Assembly: GCA_900110635.1 (NCBI GenBank) | Contig: FOEK01000016.1 | Span: 1-64,000 of the forward strand | Source of the DNA: Lachnospiraceae bacterium NE2001 | GTDB lineage: Bacteria > Bacillota > Clostridia > Lachnospirales > Lachnospiraceae | Length of the DNA stretch: 64,000 nucleotides | Direction of reading: 5' to 3' | In this document: positions 17,910 through 26,379 of the stretch, one piece after another | How positions within the stretch are numbered: the first letter of the stretch is position 1 | How the letters are laid out: each line of letters begins with the position of its first letter | Program-made: the position numbers and the translations under genes | The notes under the pieces: generated by a model | Seen by the model: only the letters and a program-made list of their open reading frames with translations | Databases searched by the model: none | Told to the model about the DNA's origin: nothing

Positions 17910-19565
17910 ATGAAACTAGCGGCTATATTTAAAGATAATATGATATTGCAAAGAGATAGAAAGGTCAGGGTATTCGGATGGACTGAATCTGAGGATACGC
18001 TGACTATTTCTATTGATGGAATAGAAGTATCTGGAAATGTTATGCCTGGCGGCCTTGCGTCCCAGGATGAAATGTCTCTCGGTGTCTACGACTGGATGAT
18101 TGAGCTTCCGTCCCACGAGGCTGGAGGTCCCTTCGATATGACCATAAAGTCTGAGAAGACAGGAGAGATGGCGACTCTGACAGGCATCCTCTATGGCGAA
18201 GTATGGATAAATACAGGCCAGTCCAATATCGAGTTCTGTCTTAAGGATGCAAAGGGCGGCCTGGAGGAGATAAAGAATGCCAGGTTCCCAGAGATAAGAT
18301 ATTACACGGTTCCTAATTACCCAATGGTGGACGCAGGGCTAGAGTCCTTCGAAGAAAAGACCAGCTGGGATTCAGTTGATGCATCCTGCCTTTTCTCAGG
18401 TGATATTTCAGCCATCGGCTACTACTACAGCGTGATGCTTTACCAGGAATTGGGTGTTCCCATTGGTATGATCGACTGCTACAAAGGTGGCACATCTATA
18501 AGCTGCTGGATGGAAAGATCGACTCTTGAGACTATGTCGGAAGGCCGCATTTACCTGGATGAATACGATGCCATCATAGCTGACCAGACTGACGAAGAGT
18601 ATCAGCAGATAATAGATGCATTTAATAAGAAAAATGAAGAACACGACAGGATTGTTGCCGAGCTGCTTGAGAGAAAGCCTGACGCAACCAAAGCGGAGAT
18701 CTTTGATGCTGCCGGACCATATTCCTGGCCGCCTCCACTTGGAAGAACCTCGGAATTCAGGCCCTGTGGCTTAGTGGAGTCAATGCTGAAGCGTGTTGCT
18801 CCGTATACTGTGAAGGGTGCTGTTTTCTATCAGGGTGAAGAGGATGCTCTCCGTAATCTAAAGATGTCATCTTCGGGGGAGAATACATTTTATAGAAATC
18901 TGCTTGTGAGGTTTATTCAGGAGCTTCGTCGATTCTTTCTTGATGAAGATCTGCCATTTATTGATATACAGCTATGTCAGTTTATTGATTATGGTGCTGA
19001 GGATTTAAGAGACTGGGCGTATTTAAGAGAAGCACAGGATTATGCTATAAATTATAGCGGCCTCAAGAATACTTATCTTGTACCGCTGATAGATCTGGGT
19101 GAGTACGACAACGTTCATCCCCTCGACAAGAAAACTCCGGGTGAGAGAGTGGGCCAGATGATCCTTGGGATATACGGTGTTCAGGAGCTTCCTAAGTATC
19201 CGGATTGTAATAGAATAATTGAGGTTAAGGATTTTGATGGCAAAATTACTGAGCGACTTGAACTTAGGATAGCAAATGCAGAGGATGGCCTTGAAATAAG
19301 AGATAATGAACTGATTGATCTAAGACACGAACAGGATGATCCGGACTATAACGGTGCATACGGTTTCGAGATCCTTGTAAGGGATGAGAGGACTGGAGAT
19401 GAAATATGGGTTACTCCGACCTTAGTTACCTTTGGTGACAACCTCATTACCATAAAGTCTGATCAGGAGATCCTGGGTGTAAGCTACGGCTTCTTCAACT
19501 ATGGAAAAGTCAATCTATATAATTCAAAGGGTCTGCCACTTAAACAATTCAGGGTTATGCTATAA
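17910..19565 (+). CDS. SGNH acetylesterase, sialate O-acetylesterase-like (SASA)
   Basis: 551 aa. The N-terminus IFKDNMILQRDRKVRVFGW matches the SASA family start. Block I GQSNIEF carries the catalytic Ser, a YQGEEDA block resembles the family YQGESN, and DNVHPLDK supplies the His. There is no signal peptide, so it acts in the cytoplasm. Only 5 bp separate it from the 2-epimerase gene and no ribosome site is visible, so translation is probably coupled. In the mannan loci of gut Lachnospiraceae similar esterases remove acetyl groups from imported manno-oligosaccharides, a better fit here than sialate. The substrate is inferred from context. Confidence 0.8.
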   Translation: MKLAAIFKDNMILQRDRKVRVFGWTESEDTLTISIDGIEVSGNVMPGGLASQDEMSLGVYDWMIELPSHEAGGPFDMTIKSEKTGEMATLTGILYGEVWINTGQSNIEFCLKDAKGGLEEIKNARFPEIRYYTVPNYPMVDAGLESFEEKTSWDSVDASCLFSGDISAIGYYYSVMLYQELGVPIGMIDCYKGGTSISCWMERSTLETMSEGRIYLDEYDAIIADQTDEEYQQIIDAFNKKNEEHDRIVAELLERKPDATKAEIFDAAGPYSWPPPLGRTSEFRPCGLVESMLKRVAPYTVKGAVFYQGEEDALRNLKMSSSGENTFYRNLLVRFIQELRRFFLDEDLPFIDIQLCQFIDYGAEDLRDWAYLREAQDYAINYSGLKNTYLVPLIDLGEYDNVHPLDKKTPGERVGQMILGIYGVQELPKYPDCNRIIEVKDFDGKITERLELRIANAEDGLEIRDNELIDLRHEQDDPDYNGAYGFEILVRDERTGDEIWVTPTLVTFGDNLITIKSDQEILGVSYGFFNYGKVNLYNSKGLPLKQFRVML

Positions 19566-19626
19566 TCCGAAGGAGACAATAGAATCCAAAGGTGGCAATA
19601 GAGTCTGAACCTGGCGGGGGAAGTAA

Positions 19627-20307
19627 ATGAGCGATGGAGGATACCTGACTACGTTCAATGCCTTAAAGCAGCAGATTGATTATAATTATAGACAATATAA
19701 AGAACAGCTGGCTGGTATAGAACAACGTAAGCTAGAATTGAAAAATGAAACCAAATCTAAAGGACTAGTTGTTGCTACCATCCTTTTTGCTCCGCTGGTT
19801 TTCTATCTCTTTGTTCTGATATTTATGTATCTGGGAAGCAGATGGGGCTTTTTTGGGATATTCTATTTTATCTTCATAGGACTGATGATTCTGTCTATTG
19901 GAGTGGGAGAGTTCTTTTTGCTCCTCCCTGCGGTTCGAAACTTTTTCAACGCACATTACAGGTACAGGGTGCTTTGTAATGATGATATAGACGAAGTCGT
20001 TAAGAAGAAGACTGGCGTTATTACATTTTCAGATGAGGAGGTGTTTCTTCTGGGAAAGATAACGGCCATAGATATATTTTACGAAAAAGTTAAAAAAGAA
20101 GCCTTAGATAAAGGAGAGAACTACCGGTTGGTGGAGGCAGGTGAAATGACAGACTACGCCAGATCGGTGCTGGATGAAATGCGTGAGAAGAGTCTCTTCA
20201 AGGAGTACAGGGCAACAAATGCATCAATGAGACGTGAGGCAGGATATGAGTGGGTCATTTTATGCTTTGGGCTGCTGATCTCCATAATTGTTATCCTGTG
20301 TCTGTAG
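19627..20307 (+). CDS. hypothetical membrane protein, three predicted helices
   Basis: 226 aa, family not recognised. A charged, probably coiled-coil N-terminus (residues 1-45) precedes two hydrophobic helices at about 48-70 and 76-103. A soluble region with many Lys and Glu follows, and a third helix closes the protein (about 206-225). GGGGGAAG lies just upstream of the ATG. It follows the esterase gene by 61 bp and may be the distal gene of that operon, but its role is unknown. Confidence 0.65.
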   Translation: MSDGGYLTTFNALKQQIDYNYRQYKEQLAGIEQRKLELKNETKSKGLVVATILFAPLVFYLFVLIFMYLGSRWGFFGIFYFIFIGLMILSIGVGEFFLLLPAVRNFFNAHYRYRVLCNDDIDEVVKKKTGVITFSDEEVFLLGKITAIDIFYEKVKKEALDKGENYRLVEAGEMTDYARSVLDEMREKSLFKEYRATNASMRREAGYEWVILCFGLLISIIVILCL

Positions 20308-20311
20308 TTTA

Positions 20312-20395
20312 TAAGATTCTAGTATGCAGGAAAATAAAAGATTTTAGTATTCAAGAATAAAGATTATTAGATTCTAATATGCAAGAATATAGTGA
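20312..20395. repeat. three degenerate direct repeats
   Basis: Three related blocks of the form AGATTCTAGTATGCAGGAA begin at 20314, 20339 and 20369 between two hypothetical genes. Spacing is irregular (25 and 30 bp). Function unknown. Confidence 0.5.
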
Positions 20396-20404
20396 GGTCA
20401 GATT

Positions 20405-20824
20405 ATGAGTAATTTAGATAGGGACAAGATCTACGAGAATGCAAGGAAGTTCATATATAAGTATACCCACGAGGCGGCGCTGACATATCCTATTCCTGAG
20501 GATTATGTAAGCATGTCGCAGGATATGCACTATGCTAAGATAATACTCAGGATCAAGTTTCCGGAACAGCATCATATAAGACCGGGCCAGACCATGGAGA
20601 GGGTTATCTATGACTCGGGAAATCTCTGTGGTGAGGAGATCTGCTACAACTACATCGTCTCCCTGGGCGGCGAGGTAGATGTGGTATATTACATAGAAGA
20701 GGGCTTCGAGCTGGACGAGGATGACAGGAATCTCTACCAGTGGATATGCGACCAGATATTCCTTGTGTATGGCAAGCAGCAGGTTGTGGACGTGCTGAAT
20801 CTGGTATCCAAGGTACGTCAGTAA
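20405..20824 (+). CDS. hypothetical soluble protein
   Basis: 139 aa, not recognised. It is acidic, with no signal or membrane segment. It has aromatic-rich segments (ICYNYIVSLGGEVDVVYYIEEGFELDED) and a helical C-terminus. AGTGAGGTCAGATT precedes the ATG with a modest ribosome site. It lies between a membrane protein and a metallophosphatase and ends in a terminator, so it may be the last gene of the preceding unit. Confidence 0.65.
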   Translation: MSNLDRDKIYENARKFIYKYTHEAALTYPIPEDYVSMSQDMHYAKIILRIKFPEQHHIRPGQTMERVIYDSGNLCGEEICYNYIVSLGGEVDVVYYIEEGFELDEDDRNLYQWICDQIFLVYGKQQVVDVLNLVSKVRQ

Positions 20825-20845
20825 TATATTGGGATTTAATCAAAT

Positions 20846-20881
20846 ATGTTCTAAAAAATGTTCTAAAAAATGTTCTAATAA
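20846..20881. repeat. 12-bp direct repeat, three copies
   Basis: ATGTTCTAAAAA occurs at 20846 and 20858, and ATGTTCTAATAA at 20870, just after the stop of the previous gene and before a terminator. Confidence 0.7.
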
Positions 20882-20900
20882 AATATGCTTTAATTATGTG

Positions 20901-20944
20901 ACTGATCAGTATGATAGTACCCATACTGCTCAGTTGCTTTTTTA
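20901..20944 (+). terminator. terminator before the metallophosphatase gene
   Basis: ACTGATCAGTATG pairs with CATACTGCTCAGT (one mismatch) around an eight-base loop, followed by TGCTTTTTT. Confidence 0.75.
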
Positions 20945-21020
20945 TTATCATTTTAATACCAGTGGTATCTTGCGGTATTTTCGATATGTGTTACCATGTA
21001 TCTGGAGGGGGTGGACTGTT

Positions 21021-21806
21021 ATGAGCACTTATGCCATGAGTGATATCCACGGGTGTTACGATGAATTAAATAGTATGTTATCGAAGATTGGCTTTTCTTC
21101 CCAGGACAGGCTGGTGATCGCTGGCGATTATATGGATAGGGGGCCACAGAGCTATGAGATGCTGGAGTGGGTATGCTCCCCTCCGGAAAATGTCGTGCTG
21201 CTCAAGGGAAACCACGATATAGAGTTTGCAGAGTATATAGATTTTCTGGACTCTATGAAGAAGCAGATCATATCCGGAGTTGATGATGATAATCCGGATC
21301 ATCTGGAAAAAATGATAGAGCTTGCTGATTATGTGGCAGAAGAATACGGTGCATATTTTGATTATTATGGTACAATTCACAGTCTCTCTTCGGAAAGAAG
21401 AATCACGCTGAATCAGCTTAAGAAGTGGAGGGATGCGCTGATACAGCTCCCCTTTCTCTTCGAGGATGATATAAATGGAAAACATTTTATCGTAGTTCAC
21501 GCTGGCTACGTTGAGAAGAAGAATCTCAGAGTGAGAAGCTCTGTGGAGGATTTCTATATCTACGCCAGAGAGGAGGCCTACGAGTTTGGCGGAAAGCGGG
21601 ACAGCGTTATCATCGCTGGTCATACGCCAACCATATCCCCTAGCAGAGTGACCTACACAGGGGGCAGGATATTTAAGAAGTACAATAAGAAGCTGAACTG
21701 CACATATTACGATATTGACTGTGGAGCGGTATTCAGCAAGCTGGGCTATGAGGACGGCCGGATGGCGTGCCTCAGGCTGGATGATGAGAAAGAGTTCTAT
21801 CTCTAA
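21021..21806 (+). CDS. metallophosphatase (PPP/ApaH-PrpE type)
   Basis: 261 aa. The calcineurin-like metal-binding motifs are present: SDIHG near residues 7-11, GDYMDRGP, GNHD, and later His residues in VHAGY and AGHTP. Such enzymes are serine/threonine phosphatases or diadenosine tetraphosphatases; the substrate cannot be decided. The same frame is open from 20829, but that extension encodes the 12-bp repeats and the terminator. GGAGGGGG lies ten bases before ATG 21021, giving the family start MSTYAMSDIHG. The YhhN-type gene follows closely. Confidence 0.82.
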   Translation: MSTYAMSDIHGCYDELNSMLSKIGFSSQDRLVIAGDYMDRGPQSYEMLEWVCSPPENVVLLKGNHDIEFAEYIDFLDSMKKQIISGVDDDNPDHLEKMIELADYVAEEYGAYFDYYGTIHSLSSERRITLNQLKKWRDALIQLPFLFEDDINGKHFIVVHAGYVEKKNLRVRSSVEDFYIYAREEAYEFGGKRDSVIIAGHTPTISPSRVTYTGGRIFKKYNKKLNCTYYDIDCGAVFSKLGYEDGRMACLRLDDEKEFYL

Positions 21807-21831
21807 TAGAGTTTTAACTGGAGGACCACGG

Positions 21832-22476
21832 GTGAAATTTGTATTTATAGCCATCTTTATTATAGCAGCGGTTATCCATCTCTATGCGTCGGATAAGAAG
21901 GATACAAAGCTGCGAAATATAACAAAGCCTTTCATTTTATTATCACTCATAGGCTTCTACCTTGTGGCTGCTGACCCGGTGTCTGTTATATTTCTGCTGG
22001 CCCTCTGTTTCTGCTGGATAGGAGATGTGCTCCTCATCAAGAAGGGCTTAAAGTGGTTTGTGATCGGAGGTGTGTCCTTCCTGATCAGTCACTTCCTGCT
22101 GATAGCGGGATACACCATAGATATAGAGTTTTCAAAGGTCCCAGTGTTAGTCATAATAATCCTGCCGCTTATTTTTGTGGCGCTTGTAACTATAATTTTC
22201 TGGAAGCTGGAGTTACATTTCCCTAAAAAGATATTCTTCCCGCTCTATGGATATCTGCTGACAAATGGCATAATGAACAGCTTTGCCATATACCGTCTTA
22301 TATGTGATCCGTCCATTGCTACCGTCAGCACAGCGGTAGGTGCGGCCATGTTCTTTCTGTCGGACACCATACTTTTCTTTGTCAGGTTCAAAAAAGACAG
22401 CATCTTTAAGACTCATTTCCTTGTAATGCTGACCTATTCTGTAGGAAAGTTTTTAATAGTATTTGGCCTGCTCTGA
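21832..22476 (+). CDS. YhhN/TMEM86 family membrane protein
   Basis: 214 aa. About seven to eight hydrophobic helices with the family signatures CWIGDVLL and FFLSDTILF, each with a conserved Asp in the membrane. Animal members (TMEM86) are lysoplasmalogenases; bacterial members are poorly studied. Some anaerobic Clostridia make plasmalogens, so a lipid role is plausible but inferred. The start is GTG 21832, six bases after GGAGG. The open frame upstream to 21715 runs inside the phosphatase gene and is a shadow. Confidence 0.75.
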   Translation: MKFVFIAIFIIAAVIHLYASDKKDTKLRNITKPFILLSLIGFYLVAADPVSVIFLLALCFCWIGDVLLIKKGLKWFVIGGVSFLISHFLLIAGYTIDIEFSKVPVLVIIILPLIFVALVTIIFWKLELHFPKKIFFPLYGYLLTNGIMNSFAIYRLICDPSIATVSTAVGAAMFFLSDTILFFVRFKKDSIFKTHFLVMLTYSVGKFLIVFGLL

Positions 22477-22504
22477 TATACCATCCTATACCCTCCCGAT
22501 ATAC

Positions 22505-22534
22505 TTGAAATATCCTATTAATATGTGATAAAAT
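22505..22534 (+). promoter_or_regulatory. possible promoter
   Basis: TTGAAA at 22505-22510 with a GATAAAAT -10 region beginning 16 bp later, 35 bp before the start of the next gene. Confidence 0.4.
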
Positions 22535-22568
22535 GTCCCTTATCTATGACCATAATGAGGATTAATAA

Positions 22569-23117
22569 ATGAATTTTGGATCAAGCATAACGTTGGTTTT
22601 GAACTTTATATGTAATAGACTCGACGATATTGTCGTATACGCTCTGGCAATTATCATAGGAATCGTTCTTATTAAGAGAACGCAGAATGATAACAAGGGA
22701 AAGATTGCTGCCGGAATGATAATAATAGCCTTGGGCCTGGTGCTGGAAAGAGCACTTCCCTTTGTTATTAATTTTATCTCAGGCGTTCCGGTTTATGTGG
22801 TTATTATGTCCCTGATCTTTATTATCAGAGCAGCGGCGATACTCGCAGCATTTTTCCAGTTTTCAAGATACAGAGCATCCAACTGGGTCTACGGTCTGAT
22901 TGCTATACTATTTGTAGTTAATATATTTAAATCAATATATTATGGAAATGTTATCTATCAATTTGGAAGCATAGCTCTTAACAGCAACACTGGATTTATG
23001 GTTCTGCTTTCCTTTATGAATAACAATGCAGCACTTACTACCGTAACATTACTATGTAAGTTCGTGCCAGCGGCTGCAATCTTTACCGATGCACTTTCAA
23101 CCACAACCAAAAGGTAA
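22569..23117 (+). CDS. hypothetical membrane protein, about five helices
   Basis: 182 aa, family not recognised. Almost entirely hydrophobic, with short charged loops (KRTQNDNKGK near residues 36-45) and about five transmembrane segments. GAGG lies 9 bases before the ATG. It is followed 27 bp later by the Gln-rich membrane protein, with which it may be co-transcribed. Confidence 0.65.
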   Translation: MNFGSSITLVLNFICNRLDDIVVYALAIIIGIVLIKRTQNDNKGKIAAGMIIIALGLVLERALPFVINFISGVPVYVVIMSLIFIIRAAAILAAFFQFSRYRASNWVYGLIAILFVVNIFKSIYYGNVIYQFGSIALNSNTGFMVLLSFMNNNAALTTVTLLCKFVPAAAIFTDALSTTTKR

Positions 23118-23144
23118 CAAGATATATTTAATGGGTAAATATAT

Positions 23145-24047
23145 ATGAATGATAATCAATATCCGGGGCAGCAAGGTTATCCACAACAACAATATCAAGG
23201 GCAGCCACAGCAGTGGCAGAACCAGCAGTATCAAGGGCAGCCACAGCAGTGGCAGAACCAGCAGTATCAAGGCCAACCACAGCAGTGGCAGAACCAGCAG
23301 TATCAAGGACAACCGCAGCAACAGTGGCAACAGCCGCCACAGCAGCAGTGGGCTGAGACTCCGCCGCCTTCGTCAAGCGGTTCTTCTACAGGTCTGATCA
23401 TAGGACTGGTTATTGGCGGTATACTGCTGATAATGATAATGCTCGGACTTATTATTGCTCCGGCACTAATAAAGTATATGAAAAAGGCTGAGCAGGCAGA
23501 ACAGCTGGCGCAGCAACAGGCCCAGCAAGTGATGCAGCAGCAGTCTCAACAACAAACACAGACTATAACTGGTTCATCCCCTGATTCAGATGATGTAACC
23601 TTCAGCAAGGATTACTTTGCAGCCAATAACTGGGTTGGTGTAAATGATGACGCACTTATTATTCCTGAGAGTGATGGTACATTTGTCTGGTACCGTGATG
23701 GGAATGATAAAGATGGAGATTATTACTCCGGTGAATATGAACTTTACATGGCAGATGATGCAGTAGAGTATCTTACGACAGAGTCTGAAGTAAAGGATAG
23801 TGTTACTGAGGAAGATATAAAGGAACTGGAGGCTCCGGAATACGGAGCTACAAGAGATAGCTTCGTTTGTCTGGTCCTTACAAATAATAAAGAAGTATAT
23901 TATGGCGAAGAGCATACATATGAGGGGGATGATCGTATAACAACAACCCTGTATGGCTATTTCGTAAATGACAGTCAGGGATATAAGCTCACGCTGGTTA
24001 AGTTCGATAATCCATACGAGTTTAACTTATCACCCGAAGCAAAATAA
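23145..24047 (+). CDS. Gln-rich repeat, single-pass membrane protein
   Basis: 300 aa. Residues 1-75 are a Gln/Pro/Tyr/Trp-rich low-complexity region with a 12-residue repeat of the type [12 protein letters not shown]. One helix follows at about 83-108, then a Gln/Ala-rich stretch and a soluble C-terminal domain of about 140 residues, rich in Asp and Tyr ([22 protein letters not shown]). If the N-terminus is inside, the C-terminal domain is exported. The ribosome site is weak (ATGGGTAA). The function is unknown; the architecture resembles other Firmicutes single-pass proteins with Gln-rich cytoplasmic tails. Confidence 0.7.
   Translation: MNDNQYPGQQGYPQQQYQGQPQQWQNQQYQGQPQQWQNQQYQGQPQQWQNQQYQGQPQQQWQQPPQQQWAETPPPSSSGSSTGLIIGLVIGGILLIMIMLGLIIAPALIKYMKKAEQAEQLAQQQAQQVMQQQSQQQTQTITGSSPDSDDVTFSKDYFAANNWVGVNDDALIIPESDGTFVWYRDGNDKDGDYYSGEYELYMADDAVEYLTTESEVKDSVTEEDIKELEAPEYGATRDSFVCLVLTNNKEVYYGEEHTYEGDDRITTTLYGYFVNDSQGYKLTLVKFDNPYEFNLSPEAK
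23193..23324. repeat. 36-bp in-frame tandem repeat in the Gln-rich gene
   Basis: Three full 36-bp units start at 23193, 23229 and 23265, followed by a partial divergent unit from 23301. They are nearly identical at DNA level, which points to recent expansion by slippage or recombination and to length variability between strains. Confidence 0.85.
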
Positions 24048-24062
24048 TGTGCAACGGGGACA
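24042..24062. repeat. repeat family C, half copy abutting the leuB remnant
   Basis: AATAATGTGCAACGGGGACA matches the left half of family C. It overlaps the stop of the preceding gene and runs straight into leuB-like sequence. Confidence 0.55.
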
Positions 24063-24175
24063 TTGCTAAACCTATCGCAACTATTCTTAATGCTGCAATG
24101 ATGCTTAGGTATATATTTGACCTTGACAAAGAGGCTGATGCGATAGAAAATGCTGTGAAGACAGTTCTTGAATAG
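24059..24175 (+). pseudogene. leuB: remnant of 3-isopropylmalate dehydrogenase (leuB) C-terminal region
   Basis: The frame reads [19 protein letters not shown] then [11 protein letters not shown] and ends KTVLE with a TAG at 24173-24175. This matches the late part of LeuB (GIANPxATILSAAMMLRYSFGLxxEAxAIExAV). Both the N-terminal four fifths and the last 25-30 residues of the enzyme are missing. The open frame starts with an ATG at 24047 that belongs to a family C repeat. It is a gene fragment left by deletion, two genes upstream of ilvD, which suggests a former leuB-ilvD arrangement. Confidence 0.8.
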
Positions 24176-24201
24176 GACTATAATTCGGAAAGAGTTTTAT
24201 A

Positions 24202-24504
24202 ATGAAGAAAAAAGGTGAATATAATCCAGAGGAGACCGGAGGTCTTTACGGAACCTCTATAGCATTTGGTATAATCAATCTGGTTCTTGTTGGTATATGC
24301 TTCCTGATAAGGCTGGCAGTGGTCAGCGCAGGACTGGCTCTATTCTTCCTGCTTGCATTTTATGCAGTGTTCCTTGAGATAAAGGACGGCATAACAGAGA
24401 AGGATATGAAGGGCCTTGCCAAAGGACTCCTTGGCCTTGCAATAAATGTAGCAGCGCTTATCCTATATTTCTATAACTTGAAGTTAAAGTATTTTGGTAG
24501 TTAA
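24202..24504 (+). CDS. small hypothetical membrane protein
   Basis: 100 aa with three predicted helices (about residues 17-36, 38-60 and 73-93) and short charged ends. Family not recognised. GGAAAGAG lies upstream of the ATG. It stands between the leuB remnant and ilvD, and could be read into ilvD because no terminator follows. Confidence 0.6.
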   Translation: MKKKGEYNPEETGGLYGTSIAFGIINLVLVGICFLIRLAVVSAGLALFFLLAFYAVFLEIKDGITEKDMKGLAKGLLGLAINVAALILYFYNLKLKYFGS

Positions 24505-24572
24505 TTCTCTATATAAAAAAACAAATAATTAAATAAATAATTAAATAAATAAAATACAAAGGAGTATTTGTT

Positions 24573-26243
24573 ATGCAGAGTGATAATATGAAATGCGGAC
24601 TTCAGCAGGCACCAGCTCGTTCACTTCTGAACGCGCTTGGATATACTGCAGAAGAAATCAAGAAGCCTATGGTTGGTATCGTATGTTCTTATAACGAGAT
24701 CGTTCCAGGACATATGAACCTTGACAAGATTGCAGAAGCCGTCAAGCTTGGCGTGGCAGAAGCAGGCGGAACACCAGTTATGTTCCCAGCTATCGCCGTC
24801 TGCGATGGTATTGCCATGGGTCATATTGGAATGAAGTACAGCCTTGTCACCAGAGATCTGATCGCAGACTCAACAGAGGCTATGGCTATCGCACATCAGT
24901 TTGATGCTCTCGTAATGATACCAAACTGTGATAAAAATGTACCTGGCCTTCTGATGGCTGCAGCAAGAGTAAACATTCCAACAGTATTTGTATCTGGTGG
25001 TCCTATGCTTGCTGGTCACATCCACGGAAGAAAGAGAAGTCTTTCATCAATGTTCGAAGCAGTAGGAGAAAGAACTGCCGGAAAGATCGATGATGCAGAA
25101 GTACTTGAGTTTGAAGAGAAGGTTTGTCCAACCTGCGGTTCCTGTTCAGGTATGTACACAGCAAACTCAATGAACTGTCTGACTGAGGTTCTTGGCATGG
25201 GACTTCCTGGAAATGGAACAATCCCAGCGGTTTACTCAGAGAGACTTCGTCTTGCTAAGAAAGCTGGATACGCTGTTATGGATATGCTGGAGAAGAACAT
25301 CCGTCCACGCGATATCATCACAAAGGACGCTATCCTTAACGCCCTTACAGTTGATATGGCACTGGGATGCTCTACAAACTCTATGCTCCATTTACCTGCA
25401 ATTGCACATGAGATTGGATTTGATTTTGATATATCATTTGCAAACCCAATCAGCGAGAAGACACCTAACCTTTGTCATCTTGCACCTGCAGGTCCTACAT
25501 ATATGGAAGATCTGAATGAGGCAGGTGGTGTGTATGCCGTCATTAACGAGCTTTGTAAGCTCGGCCTCATCAATGAAGACTGCATGACAGTAACCGGTAA
25601 GACTATCGGCGAAGCAGTTAAAAATGCAGTCAATAGAAATCCAGAAGTAATCAGACCTACTGATAATCCATATTCAAAGACAGGTGGTCTTGCAGTTCTT
25701 AAGGGTAACCTTGCTCCAGATGGTTCTGTTGTTAAGAGATCTGCAGTTGTTCCTGAAATGCTTAAGCACGAAGGACCAGCAAGAGTCTTTGATTCTGAGG
25801 AAGATGCTATCGCTGCAATCCTTGGTGGAAAGATAGTAGATGGAGACGTTGTAGTTATCCGTTACGAAGGACCTAAGGGTGGCCCTGGTATGAGAGAGAT
25901 GCTTAACCCAACATCAGCAATCGCTGGTATGGGACTTGGAAGCACAGTTGCTCTCATCACTGACGGACGTTTCTCAGGCGCAAGCCGTGGAGCATCCATC
26001 GGACACGTTTCTCCTGAAGCTGCAGTAGGCGGACCTATAGCACTTGTAGAAGAGGGGGATATGATTGAAATCGACATCAACAATTATTCAATCACTCTCA
26101 AGGTAAGCGATGAGGAGCTGGCTAAGCGTAAAGAGGCTTGGACACCTCGTGAGCCAAAGGTAACAACAGGCTACCTCGCACGCTACGCATCAATGGTAAC
26201 ATCTGGTAACCGTGGTGCGATCCTTGAAATTCCTCGCGCATAA
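24573..26243 (+). CDS. ilvD: dihydroxy-acid dehydratase
   Basis: 556 aa, standard length. It dehydrates dihydroxy-isovalerate and dihydroxy-methylvalerate in valine and isoleucine synthesis. The Fe-S cluster cysteines lie in CDKNVPG and [19 protein letters not shown]; the conserved [12 protein letters not shown] and [11 protein letters not shown] blocks are present. AAGGAG precedes the ATG. A copy of repeat A separates it from ilvB. The short leader holds no T-box or leucine-rich leader peptide that I can see. Confidence 0.97.
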   Translation: MQSDNMKCGLQQAPARSLLNALGYTAEEIKKPMVGIVCSYNEIVPGHMNLDKIAEAVKLGVAEAGGTPVMFPAIAVCDGIAMGHIGMKYSLVTRDLIADSTEAMAIAHQFDALVMIPNCDKNVPGLLMAAARVNIPTVFVSGGPMLAGHIHGRKRSLSSMFEAVGERTAGKIDDAEVLEFEEKVCPTCGSCSGMYTANSMNCLTEVLGMGLPGNGTIPAVYSERLRLAKKAGYAVMDMLEKNIRPRDIITKDAILNALTVDMALGCSTNSMLHLPAIAHEIGFDFDISFANPISEKTPNLCHLAPAGPTYMEDLNEAGGVYAVINELCKLGLINEDCMTVTGKTIGEAVKNAVNRNPEVIRPTDNPYSKTGGLAVLKGNLAPDGSVVKRSAVVPEMLKHEGPARVFDSEEDAIAAILGGKIVDGDVVVIRYEGPKGGPGMREMLNPTSAIAGMGLGSTVALITDGRFSGASRGASIGHVSPEAAVGGPIALVEEGDMIEIDINNYSITLKVSDEELAKRKEAWTPREPKVTTGYLARYASMVTSGNRGAILEIPRA

Positions 26244-26354
26244 TGCCTTCTCCTTGAGGACGGCCTGTGTGCCAGTGGCACACGGCTTAGGCCGACTGAC
26301 CGAGTCGGCAGACGAGAAGAAGGTGTCGCCGTAAGGCGACGGATGAGGTGTCCC
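26244..26354. repeat. repeat family A, copy 4 (full-length form)
   Basis: Between ilvD and ilvB. Outer CCTTCTCC and GAGAAGAAGG modules enclose nested palindromes: GTGTGCC-AGT-GGCACAC within GGCC, GCCGACTGACCGAGTCGGC, then GTCGCCGTAAGGCGAC and the ending GGATGAGGTGT. It is about 110 bp and appears to be the complete unit from which the short A copies derive. Confidence 0.8.
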
Positions 26355-26379
26355 TTAAAAAATAAGAAGGAGAGATATT

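Noticed and set aside
20829-21020. N-terminal extension of the metallophosphatase
   Set aside because: It would translate the 12-bp repeats and a terminator; ATG 21021 has GGAGG and the family start.
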